From the NCBI RefSeq assembly GCF_001984215.1, contig NZ_CP019420.1, positions 2,232,001-2,296,000 of the forward strand: DNA of 64,000 nucleotides. The letters are read 5' to 3'. The notes below the pieces were generated by a model. That model did not search any database, was not told the DNA's origin, and saw nothing but the letters and a program-made list of their open reading frames with translations. The DNA comes from Mycobacterium sp. MS1601 (GTDB lineage Bacteria > Actinomycetota > Actinomycetes > Mycobacteriales > Mycobacteriaceae). Shown piece after piece: positions 18,363 through 27,824 of the stretch (the first letter of the stretch is position 1; each line of letters begins with the position of its first letter). A program made the translations under genes and the position numbers.

Positions 18363-21300
18363 CCGAAGCGTTGAAGGGCCACAACGTAGCCCAGGATGTG
18401 AAGGCGGCCCGCTGGGTCGCGATGATCGCCGGCTTCCTCGGCTTCGTCTTCGCCGTCGCCACGCCGCTGTTACCGGTGACGCAGACGACCGCGAATCTGA
18501 ACTGGCCGCAGCAGGGTCAACTGTCGAACGTCACCGCTCCCCTGATCTCGCAAGTGCCGGTGTCGATGACGGCGACGGTGCCGTGCTCGGTGCTGCAGTC
18601 CATGCCCGCCGACGGCGGGTTGGTGCTCGGTACCGCGCCGGCCGAGGGCAAACAGGCCGCGCTCAACGGCCTGTTCGTCAACGTCACCGAGGAGCGTGTC
18701 GACGTCACCGACCGAAACGTCGTGGTGGCCAGCGTCTCTCGTGAGCGCGTCGCCGGTTGCTCCGACCTGAGGATCACGTCCTCGGAGGACGGCACCTTCG
18801 CCGAGTTCGTCGGACTGACCCAGGTCACCGGTCCGGATGCGGGGCAGCCGCAACGCACCGGTTTCGCCGACCCCAATCTGCGCCCGGCCATCGTCGGTGT
18901 GTTCACCGACCTCACCGGACCCGCACCGCCGGGGTTGAGCTTCTCCGCCGAGATCGACACCCGGTTCACCACCTCGCCGACCACGCTGAAACTGCTGTCG
19001 ATGGTCTTGGCCATTGTCTGCACCGTGATCGCGCTGCTGGCGCTGTGGCGCCTGGACCGCATCGACGGCCACCGCGCCCAACGCCTGATCCCCACCCGGT
19101 GGAAGACCTTCACCCTGGTCGACGCCGTGGTGGTCGGCCTGTTCGGGCTCTGGTACATCGGCGGGTCCAACTCCTCCGACGACGGCTACATCCTTCAGAT
19201 GGCCCGGGTGGCCGAGCACGCCGGTTACATGTCCAACTACTTCCGCTGGTTCGGCAGCCCCGAAGACCCGTTCGGCTGGTACTACAACCTGCTGGCGCTG
19301 ATGAGTCAGGTGAGCACGGCCAGCATCTGGATGCGGCTGCCCGACCTGGTGTGTGCCCTGGTGTGCTGGCTGCTGCTGTCACGCGAAGTGGTGCCCCGGC
19401 TGGGGCCCGCGGTGGCCGCCAGCCGGCCCGCGCTGTGGGCCGCCGGGCTGGTGCTGCTGGCGGCCTGGATGCCGTTCAACAACGGCCTGCGTCCGGAAGG
19501 CCAGATCGCCACCGGCGCCCTGATCACCTACGTCCTGATCGAACGCGCCGTCACCGGGCGGCGGCTGCTGCCGGCCGCCCTGGCCATCATCACCGCGGCG
19601 TTCACCCTGGGGATCCAGCCCACCGGGCTGATCGCGGTGGCCGCCCTGCTGGCCGGTGGCCGGCCCATCCTGCGCATCATCGCCCAGCGCCGCCAGCTGG
19701 TGGGCACCTGGCCGCTGTTGCTGCCGCTGCTGGCGGCGGGCACCGTGATCCTTCCGGTGGTGTTCGCCGACCAGACGCTGGCAACGGTGTTGGAAGCCAC
19801 CAGGATCCGGACCGCGATCGGCCCGAGCCAGGAGTGGTACACCGAGAACCTGCGGTACTTCTACATGATCCTGCCGACGGTCGACGGCTCGCTGTCACGG
19901 CGGTTCGGCTTCCTGATCACCGCCACCAGCCTGTTCGCGGCCATGTTCATCATGTTGCGGCGCAAGCGGGTTCCCGGGGTGGCCCGCGGACCGGCCTGGC
20001 GCCTGATGGGCATCATCTTCGCCACCGTGTTCTGTCTGATGTTCACCCCCACCAAGTGGGTGCACCACATGGGCCTGTTCGCCGCGGTGGGCGGCGCCAT
20101 GGCGGCGCTGGCCACGGTGCTGGTCTCACCGCTGGTGCTGCGCTGGGCCCGCAACCGAATGGCGTTCCTGGCCGCGCTGCTGTTCATCCTGGCGCTGTGC
20201 TGGGCCACCACCAACGGCTGGTGGTATGTGTCCAGTTACGGTGTGCCGTTCAACAATTCGATGCCGAAGATCGGTCCGGTGTCGGTCAGCACCATCTTCT
20301 TCGCCCTGTTCGCGGTGACGGCGCTGTACGCGCTGTGGCTGCACTTCGCCCCGCGTGACCGCGGCAACGGACGCATCGCCGCCGCGGTGACCAAGGCACC
20401 GATCCCGGTGATCGCCGGCTTCATGGTGGCGGTGTTCGTGGCCTCGATGGCGATCGGCGTGGTGCGCCAGTACCCCACCTACTCCAACACCTGGTCGAAC
20501 CTGCGGGCGTTCACCGGCGGCTGCGGCCTGGCCGACGACGTGTTGGTGGAGCCCGACAGCAACGACGGTTTCCTGGCGCCACTGCCGGGTGACTACGGGG
20601 CGCTGGGACCGCTTGGCGGTGTGGACCCGGTGGGCTTCGCTCCCGACGGGGTGCCGGAACACATTGTGGCCGAAGCACTTCGGCAACCATTCCCGATGCC
20701 GGGCACCGACTCCGACTGGGACGACCCGGTGCGCCTCGACCAGCCGGGAGTCAACGGTTCGACCGTGCCACTGCCCTACGGCCTTGACCCCGCCCGAGTT
20801 CCGGTGGCGGGCAGCTACAACCTGGGCCCACAGCAGCAGAGCATTCTGAACTCGGCGTGGTACCGACTGCCGCCGCGGGACGACGCCCATCCGCTGGTGG
20901 TGGTGACCGCTGCGGGAACCATCACCGGCAACAGCGTGTTCAACGGCCGGACCGTTGGCCAGACCGTCGAATTGGAGTACGCCACAACAGGTCCTGATGG
21001 TGTGCCGGTGCCCGCCGGACGGGTGGAACCCTACGACCTGGGTCCGATCCCGTCCTGGCGCAACCTGCGGTATGACCGCGCGGATATCCCCGACGATGCG
21101 ACTGCGGTACGCATTGTCGCCGAGGACCTGTCACTGACGCCGGGCGACTGGGTGGCCGTGACACCGCCGCGAGTGCCCGAGCTGCGGTCGGTGCAGGAGT
21201 ACGTGGGCTCGCAACAGCCGGTGCTGATGGACTGGGCGGTGGGCCTGGCCTTCCCCTGCCAGCAGCCGATGCTGCACGCCCACGGCGTCACCGAGGTGCC

Positions 21301-21568
21301 GAAGTACCGGATCACGCCGGACTACAACGCCAAACGCCTGGATACCGACAGCTGGGAAGACGGCATGAACGGCGGCCTGCTCGGCATCACCGACCTGCTG
21401 CTGCGGGCCCACGTGATGTCGACGTATCTGTCGCGGGACTGGGGTCGCGACTGGGGCTCGCTGCGCAAGTTCGACACCATCGTCGACGCGTCCGTGGCGA
21501 CGTTGGACTTCGGCACCACCACACACTCGGGGCTGTACTCGCCGGGCCGTATCCGGATCGGGCCCTAG
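18359..21568 (+). CDS. embB: Arabinosyltransferase EmbB
   Basis: A 1069-residue GT-C arabinosyltransferase, partner of EmbA and the main ethambutol target. The catalytic aspartates are in NSSDDGYIL (Asp274/Asp275). The segment [11 protein letters not shown] contains Met281, equivalent to M. tuberculosis Met306, and Gln280 replaces Gly305 of that species, as in other rapid growers. [16 protein letters not shown] and [11 protein letters not shown] are intact. It ends with the carbohydrate-binding domain. ATGA overlap with embA implies coupled translation. Its 3' end overlaps the convergent tetR gene by 4 bp, marking the end of the conserved arabinan block. Confidence 0.96.
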   Translation: MTEALKGHNVAQDVKAARWVAMIAGFLGFVFAVATPLLPVTQTTANLNWPQQGQLSNVTAPLISQVPVSMTATVPCSVLQSMPADGGLVLGTAPAEGKQAALNGLFVNVTEERVDVTDRNVVVASVSRERVAGCSDLRITSSEDGTFAEFVGLTQVTGPDAGQPQRTGFADPNLRPAIVGVFTDLTGPAPPGLSFSAEIDTRFTTSPTTLKLLSMVLAIVCTVIALLALWRLDRIDGHRAQRLIPTRWKTFTLVDAVVVGLFGLWYIGGSNSSDDGYILQMARVAEHAGYMSNYFRWFGSPEDPFGWYYNLLALMSQVSTASIWMRLPDLVCALVCWLLLSREVVPRLGPAVAASRPALWAAGLVLLAAWMPFNNGLRPEGQIATGALITYVLIERAVTGRRLLPAALAIITAAFTLGIQPTGLIAVAALLAGGRPILRIIAQRRQLVGTWPLLLPLLAAGTVILPVVFADQTLATVLEATRIRTAIGPSQEWYTENLRYFYMILPTVDGSLSRRFGFLITATSLFAAMFIMLRRKRVPGVARGPAWRLMGIIFATVFCLMFTPTKWVHHMGLFAAVGGAMAALATVLVSPLVLRWARNRMAFLAALLFILALCWATTNGWWYVSSYGVPFNNSMPKIGPVSVSTIFFALFAVTALYALWLHFAPRDRGNGRIAAAVTKAPIPVIAGFMVAVFVASMAIGVVRQYPTYSNTWSNLRAFTGGCGLADDVLVEPDSNDGFLAPLPGDYGALGPLGGVDPVGFAPDGVPEHIVAEALRQPFPMPGTDSDWDDPVRLDQPGVNGSTVPLPYGLDPARVPVAGSYNLGPQQQSILNSAWYRLPPRDDAHPLVVVTAAGTITGNSVFNGRTVGQTVELEYATTGPDGVPVPAGRVEPYDLGPIPSWRNLRYDRADIPDDATAVRIVAEDLSLTPGDWVAVTPPRVPELRSVQEYVGSQQPVLMDWAVGLAFPCQQPMLHAHGVTEVPKYRITPDYNAKRLDTDSWEDGMNGGLLGITDLLLRAHVMSTYLSRDWGRDWGSLRKFDTIVDASVATLDFGTTTHSGLYSPGRIRIGP

Positions 21569-22200
21569 CCAAGCCCTTCGGAAAAGCCCGTGCGCAGCGC
21601 GTCGAACAATTTCTCGACGCGGGCGCGGTGGTCAACCGCCAGGTTCGGTGTTCCCGCGATGACCTTGCGGGCGGTTTCGGTCAGGACGGTGGTGTAGCCG
21701 GCGATCACGAATGCAGCCAGCAGCGTGCTGTCCGCGTCGAACACGGTGTCCCGCTCGAGCTCCTGGCGCAAGGTGGCCTCCAGTTCCGCCGCGATCTCCC
21801 TACTGCGGGCAATCAACGCCGGCGACGCAGCGACGGTGCGGAAGAAGGGTGCCGCGCCGTCGGCGATGCCGGACAGTGCGTGCTGCTGGTCGGTGAGTTG
21901 GCGCGCCAAGGCTCGAAGTGACGTCAGTACGTCGACGCCCGGTGCACGGTTGCGAATGGCCGCACGCAGGAGGTCTGCGGTCTCGTCGGCGCGGTCCAGC
22001 AGCAGATCCTCCTTGCGCGGGAAGTGATTGAACACCGTCACGCTGGAGACGCCGGCAGCCTTGGCCACCTGCGCCACGGTGACGGCGTCGAAGCCCTTGT
22101 CGATGAACATCTGCGTCGCAATGTTCGAGATCCGGGCCCGTGTCTTGGGCCCGCCGCGTTCACCGGTGCGTGGCACTTCGACCTCACTATCTTGTGTCAC
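21565..22200 (-). CDS. TetR-family transcriptional regulator
   Basis: A 211-residue TetR repressor. The HTH lies at about residues 20-65 with AQVAKAAGVSSVTVFNHFPRKEDLLLDRAD, only partly quoted here as VTVFNHFPRKEDLL, which is a typical recognition-helix and turn sequence. The C-terminal two thirds is a helical ligand domain. It is divergent from the MFS exporter with only 26 bp between the two GTG codons, and that gap holds overlapping palindromes, so it very likely represses the exporter gene and itself. The ligand is unknown. Confidence 0.88.
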   Translation of the reverse strand: MTQDSEVEVPRTGERGGPKTRARISNIATQMFIDKGFDAVTVAQVAKAAGVSSVTVFNHFPRKEDLLLDRADETADLLRAAIRNRAPGVDVLTSLRALARQLTDQQHALSGIADGAAPFFRTVAASPALIARSREIAAELEATLRQELERDTVFDADSTLLAAFVIAGYTTVLTETARKVIAGTPNLAVDHRARVEKLFDALRTGFSEGLG

Positions 22201-22222
22201 TAAGTTTAGTCAGTTAACTTAG
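22199..22222. promoter_or_regulatory. Candidate TetR operator and overlapping promoter between tetR and the MFS gene
   Basis: ACTAAGTTTAGT (22199-22210) is a dyad with a 2-bp centre. Overlapping it, CTAAGTT (22200-22206) is inverted as AACTTAG (22216-22222), with AGTTAACT (22212-22219) as a further perfect palindrome. The AT-rich block contrasts strongly with the surrounding GC-rich DNA. TAACTT (22215-22220) lies 6 nt before the MFS GTG and can be a leaderless -10. Part of the dyad overlaps the tetR start codon. Confidence 0.6.
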
Positions 22223-22226
22223 GCTC

Positions 22227-23663
22227 GTGTTCCCTACATCTTCGCGCTCCCCCCGCTCACTGCGTGAGGGGTGGCCCGCACTGTTGGGCTTGAGTGCGGT
22301 GTTCCTGGTCGAGATGCTGGACAACTCCATCCTCAATGTCGCCCTGCCCACCATCGGCCGGGAGTTGCACGCCTCGGCTACGTCCCTGCAATGGGTCACC
22401 GGCTCCTACGCCGTGGTGTTCGGCAGCCTCATGCTGTTCTTCGGCGCCGTCGCCGACCGGTTCGGCCGGCGACGGATCATGCTGACGGGCCTGGTGATGC
22501 TCGGGCTGGCCAGTCTGGCAACAGGTTTCGTGACCAATACCGCCGAGCTGACAGCAGTGCGGGCGGCGATGGGCGTGGCAGCCGCGATGACGACCCCCGG
22601 CTCGATGGCGCTGGCGTTCCGGTTGTTCGCCGACGACGCCCTGAGGGTGCGGGCCATGACGCTGATCTCGACAGTGGGGCTGGTTGGGCTGGCGGTCGGC
22701 CCCACCGTGGGCGGCCTGGTGCTCGCCGTCGCACCCTGGCAAGTGCTGCTGCTGGTCAACGCGCCGATCGCGGTGGTGGCACTGGCGGGAGTGCGATTCG
22801 GCATCGCAGCCGATCATGACCTGCACCGCGCACCATTGGACCTGGCCGGGGCAGCGCTGGCCACCACGACAATCGTGGCCGCGCTGGTGGCGCCGACACT
22901 GTTCGTCTCCGGCACCCCGCTGGCCTGGGTGGTGCTCGCGGCCGCCGTCGTCGGGGCGGGTTTGTTCTTGCTGCGGGAACGGTCGGCCCGACATCCGCTG
23001 CTGGACCTTGCCCTGGTCGCCCATCCCCTGGTGGCCGGCGGGCTGGCGTTCAAGGCCGCAGCCGGATTGGCCACCGCAGGGCTGAGCTATCTGGTGGCGC
23101 TGCAGTTGCAGCTCGACTGGGGCTGGCCACCCGCACTTGCCGCGCTCGGCATGGCGCCGCAGGTGGTGGTGCTGATTGCCGGCGGGTTGTTCGTCAACCC
23201 GTTTGTGCAGCGGGTCGGACTGGAGCGGGCCGGTTACCTCAGTGCCGTCGCGGTGGTGGCCGGGTTGGCCGTCTACGGGGCGCTCGGCAGATTCGGTTAT
23301 GGATGGGTGGCGATCTCGCTGGCACTGGTGGCCGCCGGGCTGCGGGTAGTGGGCGTGGTGGCCGCCGTCAACGTGATGCGCGGCTTGCCCGAGAACCGGA
23401 CCACCATCGGCGCCGCCCTCACCGATACGGTCACCCAGGTGAGCTCCGGCACCGGTGTCGCGGTGGCCGGCACCGTGCTGGCCGCCATCTTCGCCGGGAG
23501 CCTCACGGCATCCGGATGGACAACCGCCCAGACCGGGCAGTTTCACTTGGCCGTCACCGTGGCGGGGCTGACGCTCACTGCTATGGCGGCCGCGTTGGTC
23601 GGCTGGGGGTTCCTGCGCACCCGAGCCGTTAACACGATCGCTACACAGCCAACAGCGCCGTAA
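22227..23663 (+). CDS. MFS multidrug-type exporter (DHA2 / EmrB-QacA family)
   Basis: A 478-residue proton-driven major facilitator transporter, with about 14 predicted helices as in the DHA2 family. The loop 2-3 motif A is GAVADRFGRRR, and the N-terminal helix contains VEMLDNSILNVALPTIGREL, the signature near the DHA2 motif D1. It is controlled in all likelihood by the divergent TetR gene. The substrate cannot be predicted; homologues export drugs, dyes or endogenous metabolites. It belongs to the accessory block between embB and accD4. Confidence 0.88.
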   Translation: MFPTSSRSPRSLREGWPALLGLSAVFLVEMLDNSILNVALPTIGRELHASATSLQWVTGSYAVVFGSLMLFFGAVADRFGRRRIMLTGLVMLGLASLATGFVTNTAELTAVRAAMGVAAAMTTPGSMALAFRLFADDALRVRAMTLISTVGLVGLAVGPTVGGLVLAVAPWQVLLLVNAPIAVVALAGVRFGIAADHDLHRAPLDLAGAALATTTIVAALVAPTLFVSGTPLAWVVLAAAVVGAGLFLLRERSARHPLLDLALVAHPLVAGGLAFKAAAGLATAGLSYLVALQLQLDWGWPPALAALGMAPQVVVLIAGGLFVNPFVQRVGLERAGYLSAVAVVAGLAVYGALGRFGYGWVAISLALVAAGLRVVGVVAAVNVMRGLPENRTTIGAALTDTVTQVSSGTGVAVAGTVLAAIFAGSLTASGWTTAQTGQFHLAVTVAGLTLTAMAAALVGWGFLRTRAVNTIATQPTAP

Positions 23664-23685
23664 CTTCTCCGGACCCTAACGTTCA

Positions 23686-23697
23686 GTGTGATCACAC
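23686..23697. promoter_or_regulatory. Candidate GntR operator (perfect 12-bp palindrome)
   Basis: GTGTGATCACAC is a perfect palindrome 36 bp upstream of the gntR ATG. A degenerate second copy of the half-site (GATTACACA) follows 10 bp downstream. FCD-type GntR proteins commonly bind such short dyads upstream of their own operon. Binding here is inferred. Confidence 0.5.
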
Positions 23698-23733
23698 ATC
23701 ACTGATTACACAGTTCGGCGGCGGGAGCCCTGC

Positions 23734-24393
23734 ATGCAACCACATCCGATCCAGGTGGCGACCGTGGGCGACGAGGTCTACCGCCGCCTGCGGGCGGCGA
23801 TCACCGCCGGCACCGTGGCTCCCGGCACCAAGATCTCCATCCGTTCCCTGGCCGACGCCTTCTCCGTCAGCACCATGCCGGTACGAGAAGCGCTGCGCCG
23901 TTTGGAATCCGACGGGCTGGTGGTATTCGGCCGTCGCAGCATCACCGTGGCCAACATGACCGCCGAGCAGGTCACCCAGGTCTTCCGCATCCGCCTGCAG
24001 CTCGAGACGCTGGCCAGCGAATGGGCCATCCACCAGGTCACCGACGACGACGTTGACGACCTACGCGACATCCTGACCAAGATGGACCGCGACGACATCG
24101 CAGTCGACGAATGGCGTTCACTCAACCAGGATTTTCACCGCCGGTTCTATGACTGCGCCCGCAGCCCGGACCTCCTGGAACTCATCGGCCGGGTGTGGGA
24201 CAAGGTCGAGCCGTTCATGGCCATCTACGCCTCCAGCGTCGAGGACTTCACCGAGGCGCACCGCCAGCACCTCGAGATCCTCGACGCCATCGCCGCCCGC
24301 GACACCTACACGCTGCTGGTGAAAACCGCGGAGCACTCCGAATACACCTCGCGCACCGTCACGGCCGCGCTCGCCTCGAAAGACGAATCATGA
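23734..24393 (+). CDS. GntR-family regulator with FCD ligand domain
   Basis: A 219-residue FadR/FCD-subfamily GntR regulator. The winged HTH at about residues 9-75 contains IRSLADAFSVSTMPVREALR, and the C-terminal FCD helical domain carries the metal/ligand histidines in DFHRRFYD, AHRQHLEIL and the late H of TAEHSE. A GGGAG ribosome-binding site precedes the ATG. Its stop overlaps the permease ATG by 4 bp, so it is the first gene of a regulator-permease-amidase-PxpA operon and probably controls it in response to the transported substrate or a breakdown product. Confidence 0.88.
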   Translation: MQPHPIQVATVGDEVYRRLRAAITAGTVAPGTKISIRSLADAFSVSTMPVREALRRLESDGLVVFGRRSITVANMTAEQVTQVFRIRLQLETLASEWAIHQVTDDDVDDLRDILTKMDRDDIAVDEWRSLNQDFHRRFYDCARSPDLLELIGRVWDKVEPFMAIYASSVEDFTEAHRQHLEILDAIAARDTYTLLVKTAEHSEYTSRTVTAALASKDES

Positions 24394-25649
24394 ACAGTGA
24401 ATTCGAATCTGAACCCGTACCCGTAGCCGCCCGCCGGTCACTGTTCTCGGTGGCCAGCGTGTGGGCCGGCTTCCCCATGATCATCACCGCCGCCGTCACC
24501 GGCGCCACCCTGGTGCACGGACTGGGCTTCGGCGGCGGCATGGCCGCCATCGGGCTGGGCAATCTGTTGCTGCTGCTCTACGTCGGAACGCTGAGCATGC
24601 TGGCCGCCCGCACCGGAAAGAACTTCTCGCTTCAGGCCAGTGACACGTTTGGCCGCAACGGCTATGTGGTGTGTTCGGGGCTGCTCTCGACGCTGGTACT
24701 GGGCTGGTTCGCAGTGCAGACGGGCCTGGTCGGCGAGAGCGTGGCCGGCGTCTACGACGTCAACAAGACGCTGATCGTCCTGGTCGCGGGGGTGGCGTTC
24801 ACCCTGTTCACCCTGTTGGGCATCCGGGCGCTGTCGCTGATCGGCCAGATCTCGGTGCCGCTGTTCCTGATCCTGGGTGTCATGGCCGCAGTGCAGGCCG
24901 CCGGGGACAGCGACGTCGACATCCTGGGCTACGCCGGGGATCCCTCGATGTCCCTGGCGCTGGGTGTCGGCGTCACGCTGGTGTTCGCGCTGTTCGCCGA
25001 TTCCGGCACCATGACAGCCGATTTCACCCGCTGGGCGAAGAGCCCGCGGGATGCATGGATCGCGACGGCTGCGGCCTTCCCCATCGGCAACGGTGTCGCC
25101 ATGGTCATCGGCGGGTTCATCGCGGCGGCAGCGGGTGGCTCGGGAGACGTGTTCAGCATCCTCGCCGAGAACGGCGGCCTGCTGGGCGTGATCGCGGTGG
25201 TGTTCCTGTTCATCAACCTGGGCTCGGTGTGCACCCACTGCCTCTACAACGCCGCGGTCGGCTGGTCCACCATCCTGGGCAGCCGGATGCGCATCCTCAC
25301 CGTCGTTCTCGGCGTCATCGGCATCGTCGCCGCCGCGGCGGGCATCTGGGATTTCTTCATCAGCTGGCTGAACCTGCTCGGCATCATCGTGCCGCCCATC
25401 GGCGCCATCATCATCGTCGACCAGCTGCTGGCCCGCCGCGAAAGCTCGGGAATCACACCTGCTTTCAGGTGGCAGCCGTTCGTGGCCTGGGCCATCGGCT
25501 CGGGTATCGCCCTGCTGGTGGACAAGCAGGTGCCGGCGCTGTGCACGGTGCTGGTGGGCCTGATCACCGCCGGTGTGGCCATCGCCATTCTCAACAAGGT
25601 CGCCACGTCGACGCCTTCGGCGCCGGTGGCACAAGGAGCACTCCGATGA
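24390..25649 (+). CDS. NCS1 / CodB-like purine-cytosine permease family transporter
   Basis: A 419-residue polytopic membrane protein with about 12 predicted helices. The N-terminal VWAGFPMIITAAVTGATLV and the central FADSGTMTADFTRWAKSPRD resemble nucleobase-cation symporter-1 proteins such as CodB, which import cytosine, hydantoins, allantoin or related N-heterocycles. Start and stop both overlap neighbouring genes by ATGA, so it is tightly coupled to the GntR regulator and the amidase. The neighbours suggest a cyclic amide or lactam-like substrate, but the sequence alone does not fix it. Confidence 0.8.
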   Translation: MNSEFESEPVPVAARRSLFSVASVWAGFPMIITAAVTGATLVHGLGFGGGMAAIGLGNLLLLLYVGTLSMLAARTGKNFSLQASDTFGRNGYVVCSGLLSTLVLGWFAVQTGLVGESVAGVYDVNKTLIVLVAGVAFTLFTLLGIRALSLIGQISVPLFLILGVMAAVQAAGDSDVDILGYAGDPSMSLALGVGVTLVFALFADSGTMTADFTRWAKSPRDAWIATAAAFPIGNGVAMVIGGFIAAAAGGSGDVFSILAENGGLLGVIAVVFLFINLGSVCTHCLYNAAVGWSTILGSRMRILTVVLGVIGIVAAAAGIWDFFISWLNLLGIIVPPIGAIIIVDQLLARRESSGITPAFRWQPFVAWAIGSGIALLVDKQVPALCTVLVGLITAGVAIAILNKVATSTPSAPVAQGALR

Positions 25650-27100
25650 ACTTCGACGAACTGACCATCGCAGATCTACATGCCGGATTCCGTTCCGGAA
25701 CCATGACCTCAGCCATGGTCACCCAGTGGTACCTGGGCCGGATCGCCGACTCCGAACTCAACGCCGTGGTCACGGTGAACCCGGCCGCGCTGGAGGAAGC
25801 CGCGTCCGCCGACCGCCTCTTCGCCTCCGACGGTATCACCGGTCCTCTGCACGGGGTTCCCGTCTTGGTCAAAGACCAAGCCGAAACAAACGGTATACCA
25901 ACAAGTTTCGGCTCCCAGCTGTTCGCCGACCACCTACCCACCCGGGACGCCACCGTGGTGGCCCGGCTGAGGGAGGCCGGAGCGGTGATCCTGGCCAAGA
26001 CCACGATGTGCGACTTCGCCGCCGGTTGGTTCTCGTCGTCGTCACGCACCGGACACACCTCGAATGCCTACGCTGTCGAACGCGATTCGGGCGGATCCAG
26101 CGCGGGAACGGGATCTGGCGTGGCCGGCAACCTCGGCCTCGTCGGTGTGGGAGAAGACACCGGCGGCTCCATCCGCATTCCCGCGTCGTTCAACAATCTG
26201 TTCGGCCTGCGGGTCACCACCGGCCTGATCAGCCGCACCGGATTCTCGCCCCTGGTGCATTTCCAGGACACCCCCGGTCCGATGGCCCGGACCGTGGCCG
26301 ATCTCGCCGTGCTGCTGGAGGCCATGGTCGGATTCGATCCCGAGGACCCGTTCACCGCCGTGGCCGCCACCGCACCCCGCGCGCCCTACGTTGCCGAACC
26401 GGCGTCGTCATTGTCCATGCGGATAGGCGTACTCGAATCCGGTTTCGGCTCCGACGGCGACGTCCGCTGTTCCCCGGTCAATGCCGTTGTGCGGGAGGCC
26501 GTCTCCGAACTGGAGAAGCTGGGCGCCGTGCTGATCCCCGGCCTGGAGATCGCGGACCTGAAGGAGGCCATCGCCGAGACGTCGGTGTACGTCAAACAGT
26601 CCAAAGCCGACCTGACCGGTTTCCTGTCGAAGCGCAACGGACCCGTGCAGTCCTACGAGGAGATCTACGCCCGCAGCGCCTTCCACCCGGAGAACGACCT
26701 GTTCCACGGCATGATCACCGGACCAGACGACCCGGACTCCGACCCGGAGAACCTGCGATTGCGGCTCAACCAGCAGCATTTCCAGCGTCGGGTGCTCAAC
26801 ATGTTCGCCGCATCCGAGCTGGACGTGATGGTGTACCCGTCGGTGCAGGTGGTGCCGCCCACCCACGACGAGCTGGCCGCAGGTCTGTACACCGCGCTGA
26901 CATTCCCCACCAACACGGTGATCGCCTCGCAGGCCGGACTGCCCGCGATCAGCGTGCCCGTCGGATTCACCCCTGATGGCCTGCCGGTCGGTCTCGAGGT
27001 GCTGGGTAAACCGTTCTCGGAGAACGTTCTACTGCGTTTCGCCGCGACCTGGGAAGCTGCGGCCAAACCTCGCAAGGCACCGGCCGTCACGCATGTCTGA
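25646..27100 (+). CDS. Amidase-signature family amidohydrolase
   Basis: A 484-residue amidase-signature enzyme with the full Ser-cisSer-Lys triad: Lys76 in VLVKDQAET, cis-Ser151 in DSGGSSAGTG, and nucleophile Ser175 in EDTGGSIRIPAS. Such enzymes hydrolyse linear amides; relatives include AtzF-type allophanate hydrolases, aryl amidases and GatA. No GatB/GatC partners are nearby and the neighbours are catabolic, so a role in tRNA amidation is not supported. It overlaps the permease by 4 bp and the PxpA gene by 8 bp. Proposed role: hydrolysing an amide produced from the imported substrate. Confidence 0.85.
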   Translation: MNFDELTIADLHAGFRSGTMTSAMVTQWYLGRIADSELNAVVTVNPAALEEAASADRLFASDGITGPLHGVPVLVKDQAETNGIPTSFGSQLFADHLPTRDATVVARLREAGAVILAKTTMCDFAAGWFSSSSRTGHTSNAYAVERDSGGSSAGTGSGVAGNLGLVGVGEDTGGSIRIPASFNNLFGLRVTTGLISRTGFSPLVHFQDTPGPMARTVADLAVLLEAMVGFDPEDPFTAVAATAPRAPYVAEPASSLSMRIGVLESGFGSDGDVRCSPVNAVVREAVSELEKLGAVLIPGLEIADLKEAIAETSVYVKQSKADLTGFLSKRNGPVQSYEEIYARSAFHPENDLFHGMITGPDDPDSDPENLRLRLNQQHFQRRVLNMFAASELDVMVYPSVQVVPPTHDELAAGLYTALTFPTNTVIASQAGLPAISVPVGFTPDGLPVGLEVLGKPFSENVLLRFAATWEAAAKPRKAPAVTHV

Positions 27101-27815
27101 GCGCCACCTGGACGTCAACGCCGACCTGGGCGAGAGTTACGGCTGGTACCGGTTCGGCGTCGACACCGAGTTGATGGGACTGATCACCTCTGCCAACGTG
27201 GCCTGCGGATTCCACGCCGGCGATTCTCACACGATGCGCACCACGGTGGATCTGGCGGTCAGTCACGGCGTTCGGGTGGGTGCCCACATGGGCCTACCGG
27301 ACCGACTGGGCTTCGGCCGCAGGGAGATGGAGATCTCCGGTGACGACGCCTACGACTACTCGCTGCACCAGATCGGTGCGCTGAACGCCTTTGTTGTGCG
27401 CAGCGGGTCCACCCTGCACCACATCAAGCCGCACGGCGCGCTGTACATGATGGCCGCACGCGATCCCGAGATCGCCGACGGCATCGCGCGTGCAGCCGCC
27501 GAGCACAACCCCGGCATCGCCGTGTACGCGATGCCGGGGACAGCACTGGCCAAGGCCGCAGGGAGCTACGGACTGCCGGTGGTGGGTGAGTTCTTCGCCG
27601 ACCGGCCGTACGTCGGTGGGCACGTGGTGATGTTCGGCTGGACGCTCGAACAGATCGGCTCGCCGGCTGATGCCGCGGCCCGTGTGCATGCCGTGCTCGA
27701 TAACAGCGACATCGCCACGGTGTGTGTCCACACCGACACTCCCGGCGCCGTGGACATGATGAGCGCGGTGCGCGACATGCTCGATGCCGCGGGAATCGTG
27801 GTCGCCGCACCGTAG
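27093..27815 (+). CDS. pxpA: LamB/YcsF family protein (5-oxoprolinase subunit A-like)
   Basis: A 240-residue member of the LamB/YcsF family. Conserved motifs are DVNADLGESYG at the N-terminus, VACGFHAGD, and HHIKPHGALY. PxpA normally works with PxpB and PxpC to open 5-oxoproline with ATP; pxpB and pxpC are not present in this window, where an amidase and an NCS1 permease take the adjoining places. The ATG at 27093 overlaps the amidase stop by 8 bp. The protein may act on another cyclic amide or recruit PxpBC encoded elsewhere. Symbol reflects family, not proven activity. Confidence 0.82.
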   Translation: MSERHLDVNADLGESYGWYRFGVDTELMGLITSANVACGFHAGDSHTMRTTVDLAVSHGVRVGAHMGLPDRLGFGRREMEISGDDAYDYSLHQIGALNAFVVRSGSTLHHIKPHGALYMMAARDPEIADGIARAAAEHNPGIAVYAMPGTALAKAAGSYGLPVVGEFFADRPYVGGHVVMFGWTLEQIGSPADAAARVHAVLDNSDIATVCVHTDTPGAVDMMSAVRDMLDAAGIVVAAP

Positions 27816-27818
27816 GCT
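27813..27818 (+). promoter_or_regulatory. Candidate -10 element (TAGGCT) for the MBL-fold gene
   Basis: TAGGCT overlaps the pxpA stop codon and lies 6 nt before the ATG of the metallo-beta-lactamase-fold gene, again at leaderless spacing. It suggests that this gene is transcribed independently of the pxpA operon. Confidence 0.35.
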
Positions 27819-27824
27819 CACAGG

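Noticed and set aside
25646..27100. GatA subunit of glutamyl-tRNA amidotransferase
   Set aside because: The amidase motifs fit the wider family, but there are no gatB/gatC neighbours and the gene lies in a catabolic operon with its own regulator and permease.
27093..27815. Classical 5-oxoprolinase (PxpABC) operon
   Set aside because: pxpB and pxpC are absent; the neighbours are an amidase and an MBL-fold hydrolase.
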